A stretch of 64,000 nucleotides of DNA from Streptomyces pseudovenezuelae (GTDB lineage: Bacteria > Actinomycetota > Actinomycetes > Streptomycetales > Streptomycetaceae): the NCBI RefSeq assembly GCF_001513955.1, contig NZ_KQ948145.1, forward strand, positions 958,212 through 1,022,211, given 5' to 3'. The notes under the pieces are model-generated. The model had not been told where the DNA came from. It made no database searches and was given only the letters and a program-made list of their open reading frames with translations. The first letter of the stretch is position 1; each line of letters opens with the position of its first letter. Made by a program: the position numbers and the translations under genes. Shown here piece after piece: positions 53,137 through 60,511 of this stretch.

Positions 53137-53754
53137 TCACCCCGTGGGACGCAACGCGGCGAGCTGCTCCTCGAACGGCACCACGGCCGAGAACGCGTCG
53201 GCCCGGGCCGCACGCGGCGCCCGACCGGCCGGCACCCCGCCCGACAGTCCTGCCATCAGCGCGGCCAGTTCCCCGGCCGCCCGCTCGATGCGCCCGTCCA
53301 GCCCCTCGGCGCCCCAGTCCTCCGAGGCGGCGTACACCCCGGTGGGCAGTACGACGGCCTTCAGATAGGCGAAGAGCGGCCGCAGCGCGTGTTCGAGGAC
53401 CAGCGAGTGCCGGGCCGAGCCACCGGTCGCCGCGATCAGCACCGGCTTGCCCTCCAGCGCCTCCGGGTCGAGCACGTCGAAGAAGGACTTGAAGAGTCCG
53501 CTGTACGACGCCGAGAACACCGGCGTGACGACGATCAGCCCGTCGGCCGCGGCCACCGCCTCCTGCGCGGCCGCCAGGGCCTGCCCCGGGAAGCCGTTGG
53601 TGAAGTTCTGCGCGATCTCCACGGCGAGTTCCCGCAGCTCCACGACCTGCGTGTCCACCGCGGCGGTACGCCCCACGGCGGCGGCCAGCCGGTCTCCCAG
53701 CAGGCGGGTGGACGAGGGGACGCTCAGCCCCGCGGACACGACGACGAGCTTCAT
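53137..53754 (-). CDS. NADPH-dependent FMN reductase
   Basis: A 205-residue flavodoxin-like flavin reductase (CE1759/MsuE type). The N-terminal FMN-binding strand is KLVVVSAGLSVPSSTRLLGDRL, followed by VTPVFSASYSGLFKSFFDVLD and the AATGGSARHSLVLEHALRPLFAYLKA region. It supplies reduced flavin to the monooxygenase upstream. Its ATG overlaps that gene's stop by ATGA, so the two should be made together. Confidence 0.92.
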   Translation of the reverse strand: MKLVVVSAGLSVPSSTRLLGDRLAAAVGRTAAVDTQVVELRELAVEIAQNFTNGFPGQALAAAQEAVAAADGLIVVTPVFSASYSGLFKSFFDVLDPEALEGKPVLIAATGGSARHSLVLEHALRPLFAYLKAVVLPTGVYAASEDWGAEGLDGRIERAAGELAALMAGLSGGVPAGRAPRAARADAFSAVVPFEEQLAALRPTG

Positions 53755-54842
53755 GCGACGACCTCCTTGTTCTGCTGAGCGGCCAGCAGGGACGCGTGGG
53801 TGGGTGCCTCCGGGACGTCCGCCGGCCGGCCCGCCGCGAACTCCTTGCGCAGCACCGGGACGACCTCCTCGCCGAGCAGGTCGAGCTGCTCCAGGACGGT
53901 CTTCAGGGGCAGTCCGGCGTGGTCGAGCAGGAACAGCTGGCGCTGGTAGTCCCCGGCGTACTCGCGGAACTTCAGCGTCTTCTCGATGACCTGCTCCGGG
54001 GAGCCGACGGTCAGCGGGGTCTGCTCGGTGAACTCCTCCAGGGAGGGTCCGTGCCCGTACACCGGCGCGACGTCGAAGTAGGGCCGGAACTCCTTGACCG
54101 CGTCCTGCGAGTTGCGGCGCATGAACACCTGGCCGCCGAGGCCGACGATCGCCTGCTCGGGGGTGCCGTGCCCATAGTGGGCGTAGCGGGCCCGGTACAG
54201 CTCGACCATCCGCTTGGTGTGGTCGGCCGGCCAGAAGATGTTGTTGTGGAAGAACCCGTCGCCGTAGTAGGCGGCCTGCTCGGCGATCTCCGGGGAGCGG
54301 ATGGAGCCGTGCCAGACGAACGGCGCGACCCCGTCCAGCGGGCGCGGTGTGGAGGTGAAGCCCTGGAGGGGCGTACGGAACTTGCCCTCCCAGTTCACGA
54401 CGTCCTCGCGCCACAGCCGGCGCAGCAGGGCGTAGTTCTCGATGGCGAGGTTGATGCCCTCGCGGATGTCCTTGCCGAACCAGGGGTAGACCGGGCCGGT
54501 GTTGCCGCGGCCCATCATGAGGTCCACCCGGCCGTCGGCCAGGTGCTGGAGCATCGCGAAGTCCTCGGCGATCTTCACCGGGTCGTTCGTGGTGATCAGC
54601 GTGGTCGAGGTCGAGAGGATGAGCTTCTCGGTCCGCGCCGCGATGTACCCGAGCATGGTGGTCGGCGACGACGGCACGAACGGCGGGTTGTGGTGCTCGC
54701 CGGTCGCGAAGACGTCGAGCCCGACCTCCTCGGCCTTCAGCGCGATGGCGACCATGGCCTTGATCCGCTCGCGCTCGCTCGGCGTACGGCCGGTCGTCGG
54801 GTCCGGCGTGACATCACCGACGCTGAAGATCCCGAACTGCAT
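53751..54842 (-). CDS. LLM-class flavin monooxygenase (CE1758 type)
   Basis: A 363-residue luciferase-like monooxygenase. MQFGIFSVGDV starts the TIM barrel; GLDVFATGEHHNPPFVPSSPTTMLGYIAARTEKLILSTSTTL is the flavin-binding family core. It uses FMNH2 from the coupled reductase and oxygen to oxidise an unknown substrate. A MarR-type palindrome covers its -10. Corynebacterial relatives of this pair belong to the H2O2-responsive RosR regulon, so oxidative stress control is plausible. Confidence 0.92.
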   Translation of the reverse strand: MQFGIFSVGDVTPDPTTGRTPSERERIKAMVAIALKAEEVGLDVFATGEHHNPPFVPSSPTTMLGYIAARTEKLILSTSTTLITTNDPVKIAEDFAMLQHLADGRVDLMMGRGNTGPVYPWFGKDIREGINLAIENYALLRRLWREDVVNWEGKFRTPLQGFTSTPRPLDGVAPFVWHGSIRSPEIAEQAAYYGDGFFHNNIFWPADHTKRMVELYRARYAHYGHGTPEQAIVGLGGQVFMRRNSQDAVKEFRPYFDVAPVYGHGPSLEEFTEQTPLTVGSPEQVIEKTLKFREYAGDYQRQLFLLDHAGLPLKTVLEQLDLLGEEVVPVLRKEFAAGRPADVPEAPTHASLLAAQQNKEVVA

Positions 54843-54860
54843 GGTCGCTCACCCTCCAGG

Positions 54861-54880
54861 TAGTTGACGGTTCAACTATA
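54861..54880 (-). promoter_or_regulatory. MarR-type 18-bp operator overlapping the -10 of the LLM operon
   Basis: TAGTTGA-CGGT-TCAACTA (54861-54878) has perfect 7-bp arms. On the minus strand it overlaps the -10 TATAGT (54880-54875), so binding would block transcription. Outside the spacer it closely resembles the published RosR consensus TTGTTGAYRYRTCAACWA. No -35 could be recognised with confidence. Confidence 0.65.
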
Positions 54881-54979
54881 ACCGCGTGCCTGGAGAACGA
54901 CGACGCAGGGTCCCCTATTCCCCCGCTCCAGAGGAACCCCGAGAACACGGGCCCGCACCGATCACCCGCCCCCCCCTCA

Positions 54980-55006
54980 GGGGCGCGGGGAACTGCGCGA
55001 CCAGCC
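54980..55006 (+). repeat. Dispersed 27-bp intergenic element, copy 3
   Basis: Identical over 27 bp to 27549-27575 and nearly identical to the core of the 102-bp tandem repeat. It lies in the 205-bp gap between the LLM operon start and the end of the leftward gene at 55048. Confidence 0.85.
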
Positions 55007-55047
55007 CCCCGCCGCCCCGCAGCCGACCGACACCCGCACCCACCCCT

Positions 55048-55653
55048 TCAGCGGCCGTCACCCCACCCCGGATCCCGACCCGTCCGCCCCAGCAACCGCT
55101 CGAATTCCGACGCCTCGACGGACACCGCCACCGGCTCCCCGAACACCCCCATCTGCCGGGCCGTCGGAGCGAGCTGGGCCACCGCACCCCTCAGCTCCTC
55201 CACCACCGGCGCGTCGGCCTCCCCGTAGACCTGACCCGTGGACCGCGCCAGGTCCCACACATGCACGGTCAGGTCGAGCAGCGCCATCGAGCCGACCAGC
55301 CGCGCCGGCATGTCCATCGCCCCGGTCGTGCCCTCCTCGGCACCGGGCGCGGACCAGGCCGACACCAGCCGGTCCGCCTCCGCCGCGAACCGCTCACGCC
55401 AGTCCGGCCCCTCGGCCACCCGGTCGGCGGCGGCCTGTCCGAAGTCCGACGGCTCCTTCGCCGCCAGCCGCTGGAACTGCACGATCACCTGGAAGAGGTG
55501 ATTGACGAGCTCCTTCACGTCGTACTCCGCGCAGGGCGTGGCGGCCCCGAGAGCCGTGTCCTCGATCCCCCGGACCACCGGAACCGCCCGCTCCCGCGCC
55601 ATCCCCAGCAGCTCACCGATGCCGTACGTCTTCTTCGCCGCGTTCGTGTCCAT
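55048..55653 (-). CDS. TIGR03086 family metal-binding (DinB/mycothiol-type) protein
   Basis: A 201-residue four-helix protein of the maleylpyruvate-isomerase N-terminal/DinB type. His ligands are in TPCAEYDVKELVNHLFQVIVQ near residue 45-60 and in LDLTVHVWDLARS near 135. These proteins bind a metal and are thought to use mycothiol, but the reaction is unknown. ATG 55653 opens MDTNAAKKTYG. It is divergent from the AraC gene, with a 75-nt gap. Confidence 0.85.
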   Translation of the reverse strand: MDTNAAKKTYGIGELLGMARERAVPVVRGIEDTALGAATPCAEYDVKELVNHLFQVIVQFQRLAAKEPSDFGQAAADRVAEGPDWRERFAAEADRLVSAWSAPGAEEGTTGAMDMPARLVGSMALLDLTVHVWDLARSTGQVYGEADAPVVEELRGAVAQLAPTARQMGVFGEPVAVSVEASEFERLLGRTGRDPGWGDGR

Positions 55654-55728
55654 GCCCCGACCGTACGAAGCCCGCCGCCCGCCCTTCTTGAAGAAACGCG
55701 ACACCCGACCCGGACGTACGATCCCCTC

Positions 55729-56544
55729 ATGGCCGCCCCCCGCCGCGACACCCGCGGGATCGTCGACCCGGCCGGGCTGCTGACCCGGGTGCGGTTCCGC
55801 CGCCACGAGCCCGCCGAGCCGCTGCGCCGGTACGTCGAGCGGTACTGGTTCATCGACTGGGACCTGCCCGAGCCCTACGTCTCCCACGTCGTCCCGCACC
55901 CGTCCGTCCACCTCACCTTCCAGCAGGACGAGGGGTCCCCCTACGCGGAGCTGACCGGCATCCCCGGCGGCCTCTACACCAGGAAGCTCACCGGCCGGGG
56001 CCGGGTCTGCGGGGTGAAGTTCCGCCCGGGCGGCTTCCGGCCGTACGCCCCCGACCACCCGGTCTCCCACTGGACGGGCCGGGTACTGCCCGCCCGGGAG
56101 GTGTTCCCGCAGGCCACCCCCGCCGCCGCCCGCTCCGTGCTGACCCCCGCCACCGACGAGGCCCGCGTCGCCGCCCTCGACGCCTTCCTCCTCCCCCTCG
56201 CCCCCGCCGCCCCCGACCCGCAGGCCGACCTCGCCACCGCCCTGGTCGACCGCGTCCACGAGGACCGCACCGCCCGCCGCGTCGACGACCTCGCCCGCAC
56301 GGCGGGACTCTCGGTCCGCGCGCTGCAACGGCTCTTCTCCGCCTACGTCGGTGTGAGCCCCAAGTGGGTCATCCTGCGCTACCGCATCCACGAGGCCCTG
56401 GAACGCGCCGGCACCCGCGGCGAGGTCGACTGGGCCGCCCTGGCCGTCGGCCTCGGCTATGCCGACCAGGCCCATCTGGTCCGGGACTTCACCGCGACGG
56501 TGGGGGTCCCGCCGACGGCGTACGCCCAGGCGGCCGCGGGCTGA
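55729..56544 (+). CDS. AraC family transcriptional regulator
   Basis: A 271-residue regulator. The N-terminal half (about 20-150) is a DUF6597-like sensor domain: LRRYVERYWFIDWDLPEPYVSHVVPHPSVHLTF. The C-terminal double HTH includes RRVDDLARTAGLSVRALQRLFSAYVGVSPKWVILRYRIHEAL and LAVGLGYADQAHLVRDF. The effector is unknown. It may control the divergent DinB-like gene or the DoxX gene downstream. Confidence 0.9.
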   Translation: MAAPRRDTRGIVDPAGLLTRVRFRRHEPAEPLRRYVERYWFIDWDLPEPYVSHVVPHPSVHLTFQQDEGSPYAELTGIPGGLYTRKLTGRGRVCGVKFRPGGFRPYAPDHPVSHWTGRVLPAREVFPQATPAAARSVLTPATDEARVAALDAFLLPLAPAAPDPQADLATALVDRVHEDRTARRVDDLARTAGLSVRALQRLFSAYVGVSPKWVILRYRIHEALERAGTRGEVDWAALAVGLGYADQAHLVRDFTATVGVPPTAYAQAAAG

Positions 56545-56640
56545 AGCGGCCCGGAAAAAAACCGGCCGGGCTGTCACACTCCCGCTCCGCCCCGGGTCAA
56601 CCCCGTGAAACCGATGACCCGGAGCTCGAAGGAGCCACTC

Positions 56641-56979
56641 ATGTCCGTCGCCCACACCGTCGTCACCCTGCTCGCCGCCGCCATGGCGGGCTACTCCGGC
56701 ACCGTCGTCCTCACCCGCGCCGACTGGATCGTCAAGGCCCTCACCGACTACGGCGTCCCCCGCACGTGGTGGAACCTGCTCGGCGCGGCCAAGATCGCCG
56801 GTGCGCTGGGCCTCCTGGCCGGCTTCTTCGTGCCGTAAGTCGGCCTCGCGGCCGGCATCGGCCTGGTCCTCTACTTCACCGGAGCCGCCGTGACCGTGGC
56901 CCGCGCCCACTGGTACAGCCACATCCCGTTCCCGCTGGTCTACGCGGCCCCCGTGGTCGCGGCCCTGGCGCTGGGCTGA
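56641..56979 (+). pseudogene. DoxX-like membrane protein with in-frame TAA at codon 66
   Basis: Reads as a DoxX-like protein of 112 codons that would have about four helices. The frame runs from ATG 56641 through AAKIAGALGLLAGFFVP, then meets TAA (56836-56838), then continues in the same frame as VGLAAGIGLVLYFTGAAVTVARAHWY to a TGA at 56977-56979. The two halves together match the usual family length and helix order, so one base change has truncated the gene. The stop falls between helices, so a 65-residue remnant could still be made. GGAGCC precedes the start. Sequencing error cannot be excluded. Confidence 0.8.
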
Positions 56980-57013
56980 GACCGCCACGGGACCGTCCGG
57001 CGGGCCGGTTGCC

Positions 57014-57109
57014 AGGGCCTGTCGTTTGGATCAGGCCGGCCGTGAGGTGCGGTGCTTTTCTGCCGACTCCAGACCCCGCGACGCCGGGCTGATCCAAACG
57101 CCAGGCCCT
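57014..57109. repeat. MITE-like 21-bp terminal inverted repeat element
   Basis: Left arm 57014-57034 begins AGGGCCTGTCGTTTGG; right arm 57089-57109 is its reverse complement with one mismatch in 21 bp. They enclose 54 bp. The right arm overlaps the stop codon (57108-57110) of the oxidoreductase. The structure fits a small non-autonomous transposon or a repeat serving as terminator. No target-site duplication was identified. Confidence 0.7.
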
Positions 57110-57995
57110 AGGGCACCAGCACGAGCCGCCCCCGTATGCCGCCCTCCTCCAGCCGGGCGTGCGCCTTGGACACCGCGTCCAGGGCGTACGTCTCGGCCAC
57201 CCGCAGCGTCAGCGCTCCCTCGTCCACCAGCCCCGCCAGCTCGGCGAGCCGCGCCCCGTCCGCGCCCACCGAGACGGACACCGTCCGCACCCCGCGCACC
57301 GACGCCGGATGCGCCCCGGGCCGTACACCGACATAGGCGCCCCCGTCCCGCACCCGCTCCAGCACCGCCTCACCGAGCACCGCCGTGTCCAGCACGGCGT
57401 CGAAGGTCCCGGCAGCGGCGGTGGTCGTGAACTGCGCGGCCCCCAGGGACCGTACGAACTCCTCGTCCGCCTCCCGGGCCAGCCCGGTCACCGACACCCC
57501 CTGGCGCGCGGCGAGTTGCACGGCGAACCCACCGACCGCCCCCGCCGCCCCCGTCACCAGCAACGACTGTCCCTCGGTCAACTCCAGCAGATCCAGGGCC
57601 TGTACGGCGGTCAGCGCGTTCAGCGGCAGCGTCGCCGCGTGCACCGCGTCGACCGTCACCGGCGCCTTGGCCACCGCGTCCGTGTCGACGACGACGTACT
57701 CGGCGTGCGTGCCCAGCGCCTTGGCCACACCGCCGTGCAGCGCCACCACCTCGTCCCCGACGCTCCACACCGTCCCGACGCCCACCGCGTCCACGGTCCC
57801 CGCGACATCCCAGCCGAGCCCGACCCGCTTGCCCGCCCCGCCGAAGAAACCGGCCCGCACCCCCAGGTCCACCGGGTTCAGCGCGGCCCCGGCGACCTTG
57901 ATCCGCACCTGCCGGGCCCCCGGCTCGGGCAGCTCGCTCTCCACGACCTCCACGGCCTCGGGTCCGCCGAAGGTCCTCACCACCGCTGCACGCAT
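57108..57995 (-). CDS. NADPH:quinone oxidoreductase (zinc-free MDR)
   Basis: A 295-residue medium-chain dehydrogenase/reductase. MRAAVVRTFGGPEAVEVVESELPEPG is the start; the cofactor motif is LVTGAAGAVGGFAVQLAA at about residue 145. Zinc-binding cysteines are absent, as in quinone oxidoreductases. It reduces quinones or enals. It is divergent from an HxlR regulator, the usual partner for electrophile-stress reductases. Its last codon runs into the inverted-repeat element. Confidence 0.9.
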   Translation of the reverse strand: MRAAVVRTFGGPEAVEVVESELPEPGARQVRIKVAGAALNPVDLGVRAGFFGGAGKRVGLGWDVAGTVDAVGVGTVWSVGDEVVALHGGVAKALGTHAEYVVVDTDAVAKAPVTVDAVHAATLPLNALTAVQALDLLELTEGQSLLVTGAAGAVGGFAVQLAARQGVSVTGLAREADEEFVRSLGAAQFTTTAAAGTFDAVLDTAVLGEAVLERVRDGGAYVGVRPGAHPASVRGVRTVSVSVGADGARLAELAGLVDEGALTLRVAETYALDAVSKAHARLEEGGIRGRLVLVP

Positions 57996-58075
57996 GACTG
58001 ACAACTCCCTGTTCGTCACTGTTCGCGGCGGTATCCCCGCCGCTGCAGCAACCCTAGGAAGAGCTACTATCCATT

Positions 58076-58089
58076 GGTAAGTAGTTACC
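58076..58089. promoter_or_regulatory. Palindrome between quinone oxidoreductase and HxlR genes
   Basis: GGTAA-GTAG-TTACC (58076-58089) in the 125-nt divergent gap, 32 nt upstream of the HxlR start. HxlR proteins bind such short symmetric sites at divergent promoters, so it is a candidate operator for both genes. Confidence 0.5.
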
Positions 58090-58120
58090 TGAAGGTGCCT
58101 ACATACCCCGGAGGTGAGCC

Positions 58121-58522
58121 ATGCCGACCCTGACGGCGGCCCAGCGGCGCGAGCAGGCACGCGTCGAGTACGACGCGTTCATCAAGGGCTGCCCCACCAA
58201 CCAGCTCCTGGACCGGCTCAGCGACAAGTGGGTCAGCCTCGTCGTCGCGGCCCTCTCCAACGGCCCCATGCGCTACAGCGACCTCAGCCGCAAAATCGCC
58301 GGTGTCAGCCCCAAGATGCTCACCCAGACCCTGCGCGCCCTGGAACGCGACGGCATCCTGACGCGCACGGTCACCCCCTCGGTCCCGGTCCGCGTCGACT
58401 ACGCCCTCACCCCCCTGGGCAGCAGCCTGGCCGGCCTGCTCACCGCGGTGAAGGCGTGGGCGGAGACCCACATCGAGGAAGTCCACGAGGCCCGCGAGCG
58501 CTACGACGGCACCCCCGGCTAG
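58121..58522 (+). CDS. HxlR family transcriptional regulator
   Basis: A 133-residue winged-helix protein: CPTNQLLDRLSDKWVSLVVAALSNGPMRYSDLSRKIAGVSPKMLTQTLRALERDGILTRTV. Cys25, at the start of the HTH domain, corresponds to the redox-sensing cysteine known in HxlR proteins such as HypR and YodB. It probably represses the divergent quinone oxidoreductase and is released by quinones or oxidants. Confidence 0.92.
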   Translation: MPTLTAAQRREQARVEYDAFIKGCPTNQLLDRLSDKWVSLVVAALSNGPMRYSDLSRKIAGVSPKMLTQTLRALERDGILTRTVTPSVPVRVDYALTPLGSSLAGLLTAVKAWAETHIEEVHEARERYDGTPG

Positions 58523-58527
58523 CGCCG

Positions 58528-59001
58528 TCAGAAGTAGTACTCGTCGCCGCTGTCCAGCACCAGCACGCGCTGCCGGTCGTTCTCCCGGTTCCGGTCCACC
58601 GTCCCCCCGTTCCACACCGTGTCGATCTCCAGCAGCACCTCCGACGGCGCCCCCCGCAGCAGCACCCGCATCGCGACCCGCTCCCCCACCCCGTCCGCCG
58701 CAAGTGCCCCCACCCGGCACAGCACCACCCGCTCCGCCGACCGCGCACAGCCCTCGGGCAGCGTCTGCTCGTTCACCAGCGGCTCGGACCACTGCAGCCG
58801 AACGGTCGCGTCCGGCACCGCGGCAGGCCCGTGATTGCGCGGGGTGAACCGCACGTCCACCCGCCCCCCGGCCATGGACGCGGCCCCGTGATACGCCAGA
58901 TCCGCCTCGGGCCCGGGCGCCCCGGCCACCGCCGTACCACCCCCGCCCGCCACCATCGCGGCCACCGCACCCGCCACCGCACACACCCGCAGACCCCGCA
59001 T
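58528..59001 (-). CDS. Small secreted protein of unknown function
   Basis: A 157-residue protein. Signal peptide at about 1-27 ([28 protein letters not shown]). The mature part looks all-beta, like an immunoglobulin-type or DUF11 fold: [43 protein letters not shown], with two cysteines (GCARS, LCRVG) that could pair. No known function. It starts at ATG 59001 with GGGTGG upstream and is convergent with the HxlR gene. Confidence 0.78.
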   Translation of the reverse strand: MRGLRVCAVAGAVAAMVAGGGGTAVAGAPGPEADLAYHGAASMAGGRVDVRFTPRNHGPAAVPDATVRLQWSEPLVNEQTLPEGCARSAERVVLCRVGALAADGVGERVAMRVLLRGAPSEVLLEIDTVWNGGTVDRNRENDRQRVLVLDSGDEYYF

Positions 59002-59131
59002 GCCACCCACTCCTCGCTCCAGCCGCCCGAACCGCCGCGGTCGCAGGGATGTATCCCACGTACGGCGAACCGCAGGCGCCCTCCAACAGGTGACACGGGT
59101 CCCGGCGAACCGGCGTGCGAAGCTGGACCCC

Positions 59132-59467
59132 ATGCCCGTAGCCCGCTCCGTCGCCCTCTTCGTCGTGGCCGCCCTCTTCGAGATCGGGGGCGCCTGGCTG
59201 GTCTGGCAGGGCGTACGGGAGCACCGCGGCTGGATGTGGACCGCGGGCGGCGTCCTCGCCCTCGGCGCCTACGGCTTCGTCGCCACCTTCCAGCCCGACG
59301 CCCACTTCGGGCGCATCCTCGCCGCGTACGGCGGCATCTTCGTGGCCGGCTCGATCCTGTGGGGCATGGCGGCGGACGGCTACCGCCCCGACCGCTGGGA
59401 CCTCGCGGGCGCGCTGATCTGCCTCGCGGGCATGGCGGTGATCATGTACGCCCCGCGGGGCGACTGA
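59132..59467 (+). CDS. YnfA/UPF0060 family membrane protein
   Basis: A 111-residue protein with four membrane helices: [28 protein letters not shown] and [46 protein letters not shown]. The family resembles small multidrug resistance transporters in size, but transport has not been shown. ATG 59132 starts the first helix. No clear operon partner. Confidence 0.92.
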   Translation: MPVARSVALFVVAALFEIGGAWLVWQGVREHRGWMWTAGGVLALGAYGFVATFQPDAHFGRILAAYGGIFVAGSILWGMAADGYRPDRWDLAGALICLAGMAVIMYAPRGD

Positions 59468-59596
59468 GCGGCCGTACGCAGGTCGTCGCCGCGTGCGGTC
59501 ATGGGCCGGCTCCGCGATCCGGACCGCCCGGAGCCCCCGACCGCGGCCGACCTATCCTGGCGGGAGCCCGTACCCCCGCCCGCACGAGGAGCAGCC

Positions 59597-60373
59597 ATGG
59601 CATCCGCCGCCCCGTCCCCCGCGTCCCGGATCGCGATCGTCACCGGGGCGAGCAGCGGAATCGGCGCGGCGACCGCACGGCAGCTCGCCGCGGCCGGCTA
59701 CCGCGTCGTGCTCACCGCCCGCCGCAAGGACCGCATCGAGGCGCTCGCGGAGGAGATCAACACGGCCGGCCACCAGGCGACGGCCTACCAGCTGGACGTG
59801 ACGGACCGCGCGGCCGTCGACGAGTTCGCGACGGCCTTCAAGACGGTCGGCGTCCTCGTCAACAACGCCGGCGGAGCCCTCGGCGCCGACCCCGTCGCCA
59901 CCGGCGACCCCGCCGACTGGCGCACCATGTACGAGACCAACGTCATCGGCACCCTGAACCTCACCCAGGCCCTGCTGCCCAAGCTCGACGCGAGCGGCGA
60001 CGGCACGATCGTCGTCGTCTCCTCGACCGCCGGCCACGGCACCTACGAGGGCGGCGGAGGCTATGTCGCCGCCAAGCACGGCGCCCACGTCCTCGCCGAG
60101 ACCCTGCGCCTGGAGATCGTCGGCCGCCCCGTCCGCGTGATCGAGATCGCGCCCGGCATGGTCAAGACCGACGAGTTCGCCCTGACCCGCTTCGGCGGCG
60201 ACCAGGAGAAGGCGGAGAAGGTCTACCAGGGCGTCGCCGAACCCCTGACGGCGGACGACGTGGCGGACACCATCACCTGGGCGGTCACCCGCCCCAGCCA
60301 CGTCAACGTCGACCTCCTGGTCCTGCGCCCCCGCGCCCAAGCCTCCAACAGCAAGGTCCACCGAGACCTGTGA
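59597..60373 (+). CDS. SDR family oxidoreductase
   Basis: A 258-residue short-chain dehydrogenase: TGASSGIG cofactor motif near residue 17, VNNAGG, Ser in VVVSSTAG and Tyr-x3-Lys in YVAAKHG. It resembles YdfG-type NADP-dependent 3-hydroxy-acid dehydrogenases. GAGGAG lies 7 nt before ATG 59597. Its stop overlaps the next small gene by GTGA. Confidence 0.92.
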   Translation: MASAAPSPASRIAIVTGASSGIGAATARQLAAAGYRVVLTARRKDRIEALAEEINTAGHQATAYQLDVTDRAAVDEFATAFKTVGVLVNNAGGALGADPVATGDPADWRTMYETNVIGTLNLTQALLPKLDASGDGTIVVVSSTAGHGTYEGGGGYVAAKHGAHVLAETLRLEIVGRPVRVIEIAPGMVKTDEFALTRFGGDQEKAEKVYQGVAEPLTADDVADTITWAVTRPSHVNVDLLVLRPRAQASNSKVHRDL

Positions 60374-60504
60374 CCCCGGACCGCAAGGACCCCAAGGACC
60401 CCCACGACGAACGCCACATGTGGTGGTGGCTCGCCTACTTCCTCTTCGGCATCCACATCGTGGCGTTCGTCATGATCTACGCGGTGACGCACGCCCCGAA
60501 GTGA
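60370..60504 (+). CDS. 44-residue small membrane protein (DUF6126-like)
   Basis: Starts at a GTG overlapping the SDR stop (GTGA). A charged N-terminus (MTPDRKDPKDPHDERH) is followed by one membrane helix WWWLAYFLFGIHIVAFVMIYAV. It resembles the small Streptomyces DUF6126 family. The function is unknown; coupling to the SDR suggests shared expression. It is too short to be found by length filters but has the expected codon bias. Confidence 0.7.
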   Translation: MTPDRKDPKDPHDERHMWWWLAYFLFGIHIVAFVMIYAVTHAPK

Positions 60505-60511
60505 GAGCGGC

